Below, in pieces: positions 20,893 through 29,259 of a DNA stretch of 64,000 bases (position 1 is the stretch's first letter; the number at the start of each line of letters is the position of its first letter). The translations under genes were made by a program, and so were the position numbers. Under the pieces are notes generated by a model. The model had not been told where the DNA came from. It did no database searches and was given only the letters and a program-made list of their open reading frames with translations. This DNA comes from Bacillus atrophaeus (GTDB lineage Bacteria > Bacillota > Bacilli > Bacillales > Bacillaceae), in contig NZ_LSBB01000018.1 of assembly GCF_001584335.1 (NCBI RefSeq), positions 1-64,000 of the forward strand, written 5' to 3'.

Positions 20893-21435
20893 GTCTGTGA
20901 TTAAAATGCCGGCTGCTTCAAGTGCCTGGCAAGCCTGTTGAATCCGGTGCTCATCAGAAGCCGTTAAAGTGTGAAGGTGAACGCCATTGGTCAGCTGCGA
21001 TAAGTACGAGGCATTCGTTGAATTGATTTTTTTCATGAAATGCTGTACTTCTTTCCGGGTGCCGACCCGTAAGGAAGCGGTTAAATCTCCGTACACAGGG
21101 TGTTCAATGATCACGTCTTTTACCGTTACGCCCTCATCTACAATAAGCTGCAGCTCTTCTTCAGTCCGTTCCGGGCCATGCAGGCATGCTACGATTTTTT
21201 CCGCCGCCTGCTGCTGTCCGGTTGAATCTATATATACATATCCTTGGCTGGTGGCAATGATCGGTTCATTTTTAGCTTTTAAAAGTGAAATATCCTGAAC
21301 AATCACCTGTCTTGAAACATTCGCTTGTTTTGCCAGTTGTCCTCCCGTTAGCGGTGATGTGGATTCTTTTAGCCAAAGAAGAAGCTTGTCACGCCTGTTG
21401 GCGCCCGTAAGCTTTACTCTTTCTGTCAAAATCAT
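20890..21435 (-). CDS. niaR: NiaR (YrxA), niacin-responsive repressor of NAD synthesis
   Basis: This 181-residue regulator has an N-terminal HTH_11 winged helix (LTGGQLAKQANVSRQVIVQDI) and a C-terminal 3H domain with its conserved histidines (EHPVYGDL, EVQHFMKK, GVHLHTLT) that bind niacin and metal. In B. subtilis, YrxA represses nadBCA-nifS when niacin is plentiful. SD AAAGGAG precedes ATG 21435. Its start lies 47 bp inside the end of nifS, so the two are coupled in one transcript. Confidence 0.95.
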   Translation of the reverse strand: MILTERVKLTGANRRDKLLLWLKESTSPLTGGQLAKQANVSRQVIVQDISLLKAKNEPIIATSQGYVYIDSTGQQQAAEKIVACLHGPERTEEELQLIVDEGVTVKDVIIEHPVYGDLTASLRVGTRKEVQHFMKKINSTNASYLSQLTNGVHLHTLTASDEHRIQQACQALEAAGILITD

Positions 21436-22576
21436 GATCTCCTTTCTTTTGCTTCTGCAGCAATGTAAACGTATGTAATAATAAGTCCAGATGTTCGGTT
21501 GTTGTCGTATTCCCGAAAGAAATGCGAATAAATTGGAGCGCTTCCTGTTCCGTCTTTTTCAAAGCTTTCATTGTTTGAGAAGGTCCATGGTATCCGGCAG
21601 AACAAGCGCTTCCGGTTGAAATGCAAATATTATTACGATTACATTCTAACATAACATATTGTCCTTCAAAGGAGTGAAAAAAACACCCGACAATATGGGG
21701 GAGGCAATAGGTTTTTGAGTCTTCCAATGCAAGCGTCACGGGAAGGGAGCGTATCTTGATCTGTTTCAGGAAATAACGCCGTAAGTTTTGATAATGCGTG
21801 ATGTTTTGAGACAAGTGGTTTACTGTGTGCTCCGCTGCCTCAGCAAAAGCTCCTATCCCAGGCACATTCACTGTTCCGGCCCTAAATCCGTTTTCATGCA
21901 GAGTATACGGATACAGAGGCTTCCAATTGATACCCGGCCGAATATAAACGGCGCCGACTCCTTTTGGGCCGTAAACTTTATGGCTTGAAACAGAAAGTGC
22001 GTCAATTCCTGAATCATCTGCATCAATCGGAATTTTCCCGAAGGTTTGGACAGCATCGCAATGAAGCAGGATATCTTTTTCATGGAGGAGTGCTGAAATG
22101 CTCCGAATATCCTGGACAACCCCTGTTTCTGAATTGGCATGCTGAATCGATACCAATCCCGTCTCGGGGCGGAGGTGGGATTCTAATATTTCCCTGGTAA
22201 TATGTCCATATTCGTCAGGCTCAATGATCGTAATATCAAAGCCCTGATTAGCGAGAAAGGCGGCTGTGTTATGAATAGATTGATGCTCCATAGCAGTCGT
22301 AATAAAGTGTCTTTTTTGTTCAGGCAGCCCGTTTAATAAAGACTGTATGGCCAGCATATTAGCTTCCGTCCCGCCGCTAGTAAAATAAATCCCTTCAGCC
22401 GATCCCCCGATCAGCTCCGCTATTTTTCTCCGGCTGTAATCTACTATAAGTTTCGCTTTTCCGCCCGCATCGTGAAGACTGCTCGCATTCCCGTAAATAT
22501 CGGTGCTCAGCTGGTTGAACACCAGAAGGGCCTCACTGTATATCGGTGTTGACGCTGCAAAATCCAAATAGATCAT
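21389..22576 (-). CDS. nifS: NifS cysteine desulfurase for NadA maturation
   Basis: This 395-residue PLP enzyme supplies sulfur for the NadA Fe-S cluster. PLP-lysine motif SSHKVYGPKGVGA and active-site loop CISTGSACSAGYHGPS are present, as is the N-terminal MIYLDFAASTP. Divergent from nadB and transcribed with niaR, which fits its dedicated NAD role in B. subtilis. Its -35 box lies inside the candidate NiaR operator. Confidence 0.96.
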   Translation of the reverse strand: MIYLDFAASTPIYSEALLVFNQLSTDIYGNASSLHDAGGKAKLIVDYSRRKIAELIGGSAEGIYFTSGGTEANMLAIQSLLNGLPEQKRHFITTAMEHQSIHNTAAFLANQGFDITIIEPDEYGHITREILESHLRPETGLVSIQHANSETGVVQDIRSISALLHEKDILLHCDAVQTFGKIPIDADDSGIDALSVSSHKVYGPKGVGAVYIRPGINWKPLYPYTLHENGFRAGTVNVPGIGAFAEAAEHTVNHLSQNITHYQNLRRYFLKQIKIRSLPVTLALEDSKTYCLPHIVGCFFHSFEGQYVMLECNRNNICISTGSACSAGYHGPSQTMKALKKTEQEALQFIRISFGNTTTTEHLDLLLHTFTLLQKQKKGDHDFDRKSKAYGRQQA

Positions 22577-22612
22577 GATGTCAGTCTCCTATCCGTTCAA
22601 AATAAAAAACTC

Positions 22613-22654
22613 TTGAGTTTATTTTATCTCTGTGTAAATATAGGTGTCAAGACA
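22613..22654. promoter_or_regulatory. Divergent nifS/nadB promoters with a candidate NiaR operator
   Basis: On the minus strand, a perfect TTGACA (complement of 22645-22650), an 18-bp spacer and TAAAAT (22621-22626) form the nifS promoter. On the plus strand, TTGAGT (22613-22618) with TAAATA at 22635 forms the nadB promoter. The inverted motif TGTC-AA-GACA at 22645-22654 covers the nifS -35 and the nadB start region, suited to joint repression by NiaR. The motif-regulator link is inferred from position. Confidence 0.65.
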
Positions 22655-22679
22655 GGCGTAAATAACAGGAGGGCGGTTT

Positions 22680-24248
22680 ATGTCTGGAAAGAAGGTTATA
22701 GTCATTGGTTCTGGGGCAGCGGCACTTTTCTTAGCTTCCGCCTTACTGCCCGCAAACAATGTGACGGTCATAACGAAAAAAAGTAAAAAAAACAGCAATT
22801 CTGCATTTGCCCAAGGAGGCATCGCCGCTTCTCATTTGGAAGGAGATTCGGTTGCAGCTCATACCGAAGATACTTTGTATGCCGGATGCGGCCATAATGA
22901 TGGAAAACTGACGGAAGAGATTATAAGCGAGGGAAAAACGATTATTCATGAATTGCTGGAGAATGGTTTTCCGTTTGATCGGGACGGAGATGGAGAATAT
23001 CGTCTCGGCAAGGAAGGCGCACACTCATTCAACCGCATTTTTCACGCGGGCGGGGATGCCACTGGCAGGCTGTTAATTGATTATTTGCTTGAGAACATAC
23101 AAAAAGGCAATCAAGTAAAGGAGTATGAAACAGCAGTCGATTTATTGATCGAGGATGGCCGCTGTGCAGGTGTCATAACCAAAGATAGCGGCGGCCGCAT
23201 TAAGGCTAGGCGGGCGGATCATGTGGTGCTTGCCGCAGGAGGATGCGGCAGCCTGTTCCGATACCATACGAATGATCAAACAATTACTGGTGACGGGCTC
23301 TCACTCGCTTACCGGGCGGGGGCTGAATTAACAGATTTAGAATTTACCCAGTTTCATCCAACGCTGCTTGTGAAAAACGGAGTTTCCTACGGTCTCGTTT
23401 CAGAGGCAGTCAGAGGTGAAGGGGGATTTTTAACCGATGAAAATGGGAGGCGCATCATGGCAGGAAGACATCCGTTAGAAGATCTTGCGCCAAGAGACGT
23501 GGTTTCAAGAGTCATCCATGAAGAGATGATAAAAGGCAGCCGAATTTATATGGACAGAAGTCGCATCCCTCATTTCGAAACACGTTTTCCTACAATCACA
23601 GGCATTTGCCGCAAGGCGGGAATTCCTGTTAACGAAGATAGAATCCCCGTGGCTCCGGGCATGCATTTTTTAATGGGAGGCGTCTCAGTCAACAAATGGG
23701 GAGAAACATCAGTCCCTGATCTATATGCAATAGGCGAAACAGCGTGCACCGGCTTTCACGGAGCAAACCGATTAGCAAGCAATTCATTGCTTGAAGCGCT
23801 TGTGTTTGGAAAAAGAGCTGCTGAACATATCAACAAAAAACCAGCAGGCCGTTGGAATAAAAAAACAGACCGTCCGATAAACGCCGTCTATCACGTGCCG
23901 GAAATTCAGCTTCATCAGCTGCAAGAAAGAATGACAATCGACATGTCGATCACAAGAAAAAAGGATAGGCTGAAGAGTTTGTCAGACTGGCTTAACACCT
24001 TGCCTTCGCAGGAAATTAATGTGAAGGATATCACAATTGAACAATTAGAGTGTTCTCATTTATGGCAGGTCGCAAAGCTGATGACCTCATCTGCTTTATT
24101 AAGAGAAGAAAGCAGGGGCGCGCATTTTCGCTCCGATTTTCCTGAAACCGACAACCATTGGCGGGGAAAACAAATCATTCAATCAAAGCATGGAACTGTT
24201 ATAAGACAAAATGAAGGGATTTGGAAACCATGGACCGTTTACAGCTGA
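22680..24248 (+). CDS. nadB: L-aspartate oxidase
   Basis: This 522-residue FAD enzyme oxidises L-aspartate to iminoaspartate, the first step of de novo NAD synthesis. FAD dinucleotide fold VIVIGSGAAALFLASAL is at the N-terminus; other family signatures are SAFAQGGIAAS, EFTQFHPTLL, EAVRGEGGFL and GANRLASNSLLEALVFG. SD AGGAGGG precedes ATG. The end overlaps nadC. Confidence 0.97.
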   Translation: MSGKKVIVIGSGAAALFLASALLPANNVTVITKKSKKNSNSAFAQGGIAASHLEGDSVAAHTEDTLYAGCGHNDGKLTEEIISEGKTIIHELLENGFPFDRDGDGEYRLGKEGAHSFNRIFHAGGDATGRLLIDYLLENIQKGNQVKEYETAVDLLIEDGRCAGVITKDSGGRIKARRADHVVLAAGGCGSLFRYHTNDQTITGDGLSLAYRAGAELTDLEFTQFHPTLLVKNGVSYGLVSEAVRGEGGFLTDENGRRIMAGRHPLEDLAPRDVVSRVIHEEMIKGSRIYMDRSRIPHFETRFPTITGICRKAGIPVNEDRIPVAPGMHFLMGGVSVNKWGETSVPDLYAIGETACTGFHGANRLASNSLLEALVFGKRAAEHINKKPAGRWNKKTDRPINAVYHVPEIQLHQLQERMTIDMSITRKKDRLKSLSDWLNTLPSQEINVKDITIEQLECSHLWQVAKLMTSSALLREESRGAHFRSDFPETDNHWRGKQIIQSKHGTVIRQNEGIWKPWTVYS

Positions 24249-25090
24249 AGAAAATGCTGGAATATTTCTTTCAAGAAGATATTGGAACAGGGGATCTCAC
24301 GTCTCAGGCGATCTTTTCAGGACACTCCTGCGAGGCTTTTATCATTGCCAAATCGAACGGAATCTTCGCGGGAGGCTCAATTATTAAAGAAGGATATGCC
24401 CTTATAGATAAGGAAGTGCGAACCGTCCTGAAAAAAGAAGATGGAGATACGGTGCGTAAAGGAGACACCATCGCTGCATTAAGCGGCCCGGCGGCAGCCT
24501 TGCTTACTGGAGAACGAGTGATTTTAAATCTGATTCAAAGGCTTTCCGGAATTGCGACGATGACAAAGCAGGCCGTTGATAGGCTTGATGATCCGAGCAT
24601 TAAGCTGTGTGACACAAGAAAAACGACACCGGGGCTAAGAATGTTGGAAAAGTATGCTGTCCGGGTTGGCGGCGGCTATAATCATCGGTTTGGCTTATAT
24701 GACGGAATGATGATTAAAGATAATCATATTGCCGCCTGCGGTTCCATTCAGAAGGCTTGTGAAAGAGCGCGCCGGGCGGCCGGACACATGGTAAATATTG
24801 AAGTGGAAATTGAATCTGAAGAGCAGCTACGAGAGGCAATTTTGGCTGGTGCAGATGTCATCATGTTTGATAACTGCCCGCCAGACACTGTCAGGCATTT
24901 TGCGGAAATCACACCTCATCATATCAAAACGGAAGCTTCAGGCGGGATTTCGTTAGAAACACTGCCATCTTATAAAGGCACCGGTGTACAGTTTATTTCA
25001 TTAGGGTGTCTGACTCATTCTGTACAAAGCCTGGATATCAGTATGGATGTACAAATTAAAAACGGAGGGATTCATCATGTCAATTCTTGA
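24230..25090 (+). CDS. nadC: Nicotinate-nucleotide (quinolinate) phosphoribosyltransferase
   Basis: The protein has 286 residues and converts quinolinate and PRPP to nicotinate mononucleotide. Family motifs are [59 protein letters not shown] and [14 protein letters not shown] 24230 follows GAAGGGA within nadB; an in-frame TTG at 24221 is less likely. It overlaps both nadB (19 bp) and nadA (14 bp), indicating tight coupling. Confidence 0.96.
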   Translation: MDRLQLKKMLEYFFQEDIGTGDLTSQAIFSGHSCEAFIIAKSNGIFAGGSIIKEGYALIDKEVRTVLKKEDGDTVRKGDTIAALSGPAAALLTGERVILNLIQRLSGIATMTKQAVDRLDDPSIKLCDTRKTTPGLRMLEKYAVRVGGGYNHRFGLYDGMMIKDNHIAACGSIQKACERARRAAGHMVNIEVEIESEEQLREAILAGADVIMFDNCPPDTVRHFAEITPHHIKTEASGGISLETLPSYKGTGVQFISLGCLTHSVQSLDISMDVQIKNGGIHHVNS

Positions 25091-26183
25091 TGCCATCAAA
25101 CAAGTTGAAGGGTTGATGCCGGATTGTTATAAAGAGCTGTCCAGAGAGGAAATGGAGAAGCGTGTGGCACATATCAAGCGAAAATTTGGCAAAAGGCTGT
25201 TTATTCCCGGGCACCATTATCAAAAGGACGAGGTCATCCAATTCGCTGATGAAACAGGCGATTCTCTTCAGCTTGCCCAAATTGCTGAAAAGAATAAGGA
25301 CGCAGATTATATTGTATTTTGCGGCGTTCATTTTATGGCTGAAACCGCAGATATGCTGACTGAAAAACATCAAACGGTCATTCTGCCTGACATGCGGGCA
25401 GGATGTTCCATGGCGGACATGGCTAATATGCAGCAGACGAACAGGGCGTGGGAAAAACTTCAGCATACATACGGCGATACGATCATACCTTTAACTTATG
25501 TCAATTCCACTGCCGAAATTAAAGCTTTTGTCGGGAAGCATGGGGGAGCGACCGTAACTTCTTCCAATGCGAAAAAAGTGCTGGAATGGGCATTTGCGCA
25601 AAAAGAAAGAATTATGTTTTTGCCTGACCAGCATTTAGGGAGAAATACCGCATTTGACCTCGGCATTCCTCTTGAAGACATGGCAGTCTGGGACCCGATT
25701 CATGAGGAATTACAAACCGAATACAACCATGAGCAAATGAAAGTGATTCTGTGGAAAGGGCATTGCTCAGTCCATGAAAAATTCACAGTAAAAAACATTG
25801 CTGATCTGAGAGAGCGTGATCCTGATATTCAAATTATCGTTCACCCTGAATGTTCACACGAAGTGGTGGCTCTTAGTGATGACAGCGGATCAACCAAATA
25901 TATTATCGAAGCGATCAATAGGGCAGAGCCGGGAACCAAATGGGCGATCGGCACAGAAATGAACCTAGTGCAGCGCATCATTCAGGAGCACCCTGATAAA
26001 CAAATTATGTCGCTGAACCCGGACATGTGTCCGTGCCTTACAATGAACAGAATTGATCTGCCGCATTTGCTTTGGTCTATGGAACAAATTGAAAAAGGAG
26101 AGCCTGCCGGCATTATTAAAGTTTCAGAAACCATTCAAAAAGATGCGCTTTTAGCTTTAAACCGAATGCTGAAAAACACATAA
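25077..26183 (+). CDS. nadA: Quinolinate synthase
   Basis: This 368-residue 4Fe-4S enzyme condenses iminoaspartate with dihydroxyacetone phosphate. Cluster cysteines are in [26 protein letters not shown] and [13 protein letters not shown]; the last CxxxC-like pair may be redox-sensitive as proposed for some NadA proteins. ATG 25077 follows GGAGGG; length equals the B. subtilis enzyme. NifS, encoded divergently, is the presumed sulfur donor. Confidence 0.97.
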   Translation: MSILDAIKQVEGLMPDCYKELSREEMEKRVAHIKRKFGKRLFIPGHHYQKDEVIQFADETGDSLQLAQIAEKNKDADYIVFCGVHFMAETADMLTEKHQTVILPDMRAGCSMADMANMQQTNRAWEKLQHTYGDTIIPLTYVNSTAEIKAFVGKHGGATVTSSNAKKVLEWAFAQKERIMFLPDQHLGRNTAFDLGIPLEDMAVWDPIHEELQTEYNHEQMKVILWKGHCSVHEKFTVKNIADLRERDPDIQIIVHPECSHEVVALSDDSGSTKYIIEAINRAEPGTKWAIGTEMNLVQRIIQEHPDKQIMSLNPDMCPCLTMNRIDLPHLLWSMEQIEKGEPAGIIKVSETIQKDALLALNRMLKNT

Positions 26184-26226
26184 GGACTAAAAAGCAAAAA
26201 GTTCCCCTCCTGAAAACAAGTTTTGA

Positions 26227-26255
26227 TCATAACTCTAAACGTTTGAACATACATT
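26227..26255 (+). promoter_or_regulatory. Candidate SigE promoter of safA
   Basis: TCATAAC (26227-26233), a 14-bp spacer and CATACATT (26248-26255) match the SigE consensus well. safA is SigE-dependent in B. subtilis. Confidence 0.7.
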
Positions 26256-26316
26256 GTGAAGAAACATATTGTAATGACAGATGAACTGTTCACGTTTTGC
26301 ATAGGAGGGGAAAACG

Positions 26317-27534
26317 TTGAAAATTCATATCGTTCAAAAAGGCGATTCGCTCTGGAAGATAGCTGAAAAATACGGAGTAGATTTTGAAGAAGTGAAAAAA
26401 TTGAATACACAGCTCAGCAATCCGGACTTAATCATGCCTGGAATGAAGATAAAAGTGCCTTCAGAAGGTGTCCTGGTAAGGAAGGAGCCGACTGGCCAAG
26501 GGCCGGCATCAGAGGCTTCACCGAAACATGAGCATCCTTATTCAAAGGAGAAACCGAAATCAGTTGTGGACATAGAAGACACAAAGCCAAAAGAAAAACA
26601 GTCCGTGCCCTATGTACCGCCAATGCCTCAGCAGCATGAAGATGTGTATCCGGAAGCTGATACCAATGATTATTATAATGTCAATCAGCTGTTTCAGCCT
26701 TGGTCGCCTCCAAAACCGGAGGAACCTGAAAAGTATCATTTTGAGAACACTGAAAATGAGCATTATCTGCAAGACCAATTTCCACATCAGGAGGCAATGA
26801 ATAATATGGAAAATGCTAATTATCCGAATATGCCTAACATGCCAAAGGCGCCCGATGTTGGCGGTTTAGAAGAAGAAAATATTCATCACGCAGTTCCGAA
26901 TATGCCGGGGCCAGAGCCGTATTACCATCATCATCATCCGGTTCATTTCGCGCCTTGTCCTGTCCCTATTTCGCCGGTGCTGCCGGGTTCGGGTTTATGT
27001 TACCCGTGTTATCCTGCACCGCATGCATATCCGGTACATCAGCCATACGGATATCAGCCGGGCTTTGTCTCGCCAGCCGGGTACGGCCATGGGGGATATG
27101 AAAATAAGCACCATGAAAATGATGACCACCATCATTATTCTCAGCACCATTATCCGTCATATGGCGCTCCGTACGCGCCTCAATATGGAGCACATGCCTA
27201 CGGAGCTCCTTATGGCCAAATGCCGTATGCACCGCATTATGGCGGACATATGGGAGGATACGGCGGTCCTCAAGCCCAAAGCCCTTATCACTATCAGCCG
27301 AATGTGGCTCATGGTTATGAGAATGCACCGCAATTTAAGGACCATGATGATTGCGGATGTGACGATGATCAGCACTATCCATATCCCCAAGGACCGGGTT
27401 ACCCGGGAGCCGGAGCTTATGGAGCGCCGCAGATGCCTTACGGCGGAGCAAATCCGTATGGCGCAGGGGCGTTTGGACCAAATCAGCCTGCGCCAAACCA
27501 GATGTTCGGCCGGCCGGATGAGGAAGAAGATTGA
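26317..27534 (+). CDS. safA: SafA spore coat assembly protein
   Basis: The protein has 405 residues. The N-terminal LysM domain (MKIHIVQKGDSLWKIAEKYG, about residues 1-48) targets the cortex-coat interface through SpoVID. A proline/acidic linker follows, then a long His/Tyr/Gly/Pro-rich coat region with repeated YGAP/APYGQ/HAYGAPY units from about residue 195 to the end. SafA is the morphogenetic hub of the inner coat and a transglutaminase substrate. It starts at TTG 26317 with SD ATAGGAGGGG. An internal start yields a C-terminal form (separate entry). Confidence 0.95.
   Translation: MKIHIVQKGDSLWKIAEKYGVDFEEVKKLNTQLSNPDLIMPGMKIKVPSEGVLVRKEPTGQGPASEASPKHEHPYSKEKPKSVVDIEDTKPKEKQSVPYVPPMPQQHEDVYPEADTNDYYNVNQLFQPWSPPKPEEPEKYHFENTENEHYLQDQFPHQEAMNNMENANYPNMPNMPKAPDVGGLEEENIHHAVPNMPGPEPYYHHHHPVHFAPCPVPISPVLPGSGLCYPCYPAPHAYPVHQPYGYQPGFVSPAGYGHGGYENKHHENDDHHHYSQHHYPSYGAPYAPQYGAHAYGAPYGQMPYAPHYGGHMGGYGGPQAQSPYHYQPNVAHGYENAPQFKDHDDCGCDDDQHYPYPQGPGYPGAGAYGAPQMPYGGANPYGAGAFGPNQPAPNQMFGRPDEEED
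26789..26808 (+). promoter_or_regulatory. Internal ribosome binding site and start for the SafA C-terminal form
   Basis: An in-frame AGGAGG (26789-26794) sits 11 bp before ATG 26806, codon 164 of safA; another ATG (26797) is too close. In B. subtilis the 30-kDa SafA form is made from an internal start at Met164, and here the same codon number with a perfect SD is preserved. Confidence 0.75.
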
Positions 27535-27541
27535 TCCTTTT

Positions 27542-27568
27542 GGGACGATGTAAATCGTTCCTTTTTTT
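27542..27568 (+). terminator. Terminator downstream of safA
   Basis: GGGACGAT pairs with ATCGTTCC, followed by seven Ts. Confidence 0.85.
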
Positions 27569-27668
27569 ATTGTTTTCCATTTCACTGGTCATAACTGACA
27601 AGCTTAACATGACCCTTTCGCGCACATGATAAAAAAGAGCGCAAACGCTCAGGAGAGAAAATCTTATC

Positions 27669-28277
27669 ATGCGGGGGGTTTTTCCTTTGGGTAAAAAGGT
27701 AAGCATAGCGGGTCTCATGTTGTTAACAGCAGGTCTGACAGCTTGCGGTACCAACGACGCCTTGAATGATTCTGGAAATAATAATAACGGCGCCCGGCCG
27801 ATAGGCTACTACTCCAATGAAAATGATGCCGACAGACGGGGAGACGGAATGGATCACGACGGCCCAGTTTCGGAGCTGATGGAAGATGCGGACGGTCGAA
27901 ACAACACAACGAATGTGGCTGACCGCAACGGTAATCAAGAGAATGGCCGTTTGCCTATAGCAACTGACGGGACATACAGCCATGGAGACATGAACTACCA
28001 TAATCACATGACTTTTAATGGTTATGAAAAAGAAGAGAACAAAAGGCTGGCTGCAAAGATCGCAAACCGTGTTAAACAAGTGAATGATGTCAGTGACAGC
28101 CAAGTAATGGTAACAGATGACAGAGTCATTATTGCAGTCAGAAGCGCCAATGCTTTTTCGAACGATGACAAAAACCAAGTAGAAAAAGCGGCGCAGAACT
28201 TTGCTGACGGCCGGTCCGTTCAAGTGCTCACAGATAACGGGACATTTACTAGGCTTCGCAATATGCACAACCGCTAA
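27669..28277 (+). CDS. coxA: CoxA spore cortex lipoprotein (YhcN/YlaJ family)
   Basis: The protein has 202 residues. A lipoprotein signal (KKVSIAGLMLLTAGLTAC) has its lipobox LTAC at Cys26, then an Asn/Asp/Gly-rich segment (DDALND-like, SGNNNNGARP) and a C-terminal YhcN/YlaJ domain (KIANRVKQVNDVSDSQVMVTDD). In B. subtilis CoxA (YrbB) is found in the spore cortex and affects germination with YlaJ. The start could also be TTG 27687, which has GGGGGG upstream. It directly follows safA. Its terminator has been split by the chitin island (see 28285). Confidence 0.9.
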   Translation: MRGVFPLGKKVSIAGLMLLTAGLTACGTNDALNDSGNNNNGARPIGYYSNENDADRRGDGMDHDGPVSELMEDADGRNNTTNVADRNGNQENGRLPIATDGTYSHGDMNYHNHMTFNGYEKEENKRLAAKIANRVKQVNDVSDSQVMVTDDRVIIAVRSANAFSNDDKNQVEKAAQNFADGRSVQVLTDNGTFTRLRNMHNR

Positions 28278-28284
28278 ATAAAAA

Positions 28285-28306
28285 ACTGCCGGAATTATCC
28301 GGCAGT
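28285..28306 (+). repeat. Left copy of the 22-bp stem-loop repeat flanking the chitin island
   Basis: Perfect arms ACTGCCGGA and TCCGGCAGT around ATTA, 7 bp after the coxA stop. An identical 22-bp copy lies at 38345-38366. This left copy lacks the T run, while the right one has it, so together they look like one coxA terminator duplicated at both ends of an insertion. Confidence 0.9.
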
Positions 28307-28307
28307 C

Positions 28308-28346
28308 AGCTTGTAGAGAAACCTATGTTTTTCTACAAGCTTTTTT
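28308..28346 (+). terminator. Terminator immediately inside the island's left edge
   Basis: AGCTTGTAGA pairs with TCTACAAGCT, followed by a T run. It probably belongs to the end of the IS remnant and would stop coxA read-through into the island. Confidence 0.75.
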
Positions 28347-28411
28347 GTTTTAAATGGTTTTAATGTGTTTTTCATCTTTATGAAAGAAACAGAAAAAGGC
28401 CTCCCACACCC

Positions 28412-28599
28412 CTAGTCTAGCTTCGCTAGGTGTGTGGCAATCTTCTTCATATTCTGGCAAGCGGCTGTGAGGAAAACTTGTTCGTTCACATTTCGTTTTC
28501 CCCTCAACCGGCAGTAGCGAAGTCCATGCAGCTGTTTTGAATTTGCAAAGCTTCGCTCTATCTTTTCCTTTTTTGCAGAGGATTTTTCCCGAGTCAGGA
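28412..28599 (-). pseudogene. IS1182-family transposase, C-terminal remnant
   Basis: On the minus strand this reads [18 protein letters not shown], then [20 protein letters not shown], then [21 protein letters not shown] and a stop at 28412. [21 protein letters not shown]...[10 protein letters not shown] is the C-terminus of IS1182-family DDE transposases. Only about 60 residues remain; the N-terminal part is absent and the sequence runs directly into the end of the PTS IIB gene on the same strand. The right boundary (about 28599) is where similarity stops by eye. It was found by translating between genes, as no long frame covers it. Confidence 0.85.
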
Positions 28600-28604
28600 T
28601 GTTG

Positions 28605-28910
28605 TCAACAATGTGTCAGCTCGATCGCTTGGTCCAGAACTTTTGCTCCGTTCATCATTCCATATGCCATTTGGTCAATGATATCGACCGGTATCTGGTA
28701 TTGTTTCGCTCGTTCTGCAATTTGTGTTTTTAAATAGCGGACTTGAGGTCCGATCAATATGACATTAATATCATTCATATGGCTTTGTAAATCCGCTTCA
28801 GCATAAGCGTTGATTTCAGCGACTATTTCACGGTTTTCCGCTTCTTCTCTCATTTTTTTCACCAGCATGCTGGTCGACATGCCGGCAGAACATACAAGTG
28901 CTATCTTCAT
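28605..28910 (-). CDS. PTS IIB component, lactose/cellobiose/chitobiose family
   Basis: This 101-residue protein has the phosphocysteine motif [17 protein letters not shown] (Cys8) typical of the lactose/cellobiose/N,N'-diacetylchitobiose family, and [17 protein letters not shown] near the end. It transfers phosphate from IIA to the incoming disaccharide. ATG 28910 overlaps the IIA stop (ATGA) and has SD GAGGAG. The last three residues (THC) and stop lie at the junction with the IS remnant, so the natural C-terminus may have been replaced by a few residues. Context with GH4, ChbG and chitinases points to chitobiose rather than cellobiose as substrate; this is inference. Confidence 0.9.
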   Translation of the reverse strand: MKIALVCSAGMSTSMLVKKMREEAENREIVAEINAYAEADLQSHMNDINVILIGPQVRYLKTQIAERAKQYQIPVDIIDQMAYGMMNGAKVLDQAIELTHC

Positions 28911-29239
28911 TTTTGTTTTCCACTCCTCAGCTCTTGATATAAATGAATCATTTCTTTCGCTACATCTTTTACAGTCATTGACGTCATCAAATGGTCTTGT
29001 GCATGGATTAACAATAGATTGGGTGAAAGGCCTTCGCCTTGTGCTTCTTTTTGCAATAAGCGGGTTTGCGCCTGATGCGCTTGAAGCAGTTCCGCTTCTG
29101 CTTCTTGGATCTTTTGATTCCCTGAATCGTACTCGTTATTTTTCACATGCTGTAATGCTTCCATTGCAGATGAACGCGCATTTCCAGCATGCAAGATGAT
29201 TTCAAAAGAGACCTGTTCTAAATGGAGTGTGTCCGCCAT
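28907..29239 (-). CDS. PTS IIA component, lactose/cellobiose/chitobiose family
   Basis: This 110-residue all-helical IIA has the phospho-accepting histidine in LLIHAQDHLMTSMTVKDVA (His79) and the family N-terminus LEQVSFEIILHAGNARS. It accepts phosphate from HPr and passes it to IIB. SD AAGGGGGT precedes ATG 29239; the gap to the IIC stop is 20 bp. Gene order GH4-IIC-IIA-IIB suggests one transcript from the promoter near 31.94 kb. Confidence 0.92.
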   Translation of the reverse strand: MADTLHLEQVSFEIILHAGNARSSAMEALQHVKNNEYDSGNQKIQEAEAELLQAHQAQTRLLQKEAQGEGLSPNLLLIHAQDHLMTSMTVKDVAKEMIHLYQELRSGKQK

Positions 29240-29259
29240 GAAATGACCCCCTTGTTTAG

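Noticed and set aside
26560-27585. Long open frames in other frames and antisense across safA
   Set aside because: They arise from the biased His/Tyr/Pro/Gly codons of safA (runs of Met/Ile/His in shadow), without SD or recognisable sequence.
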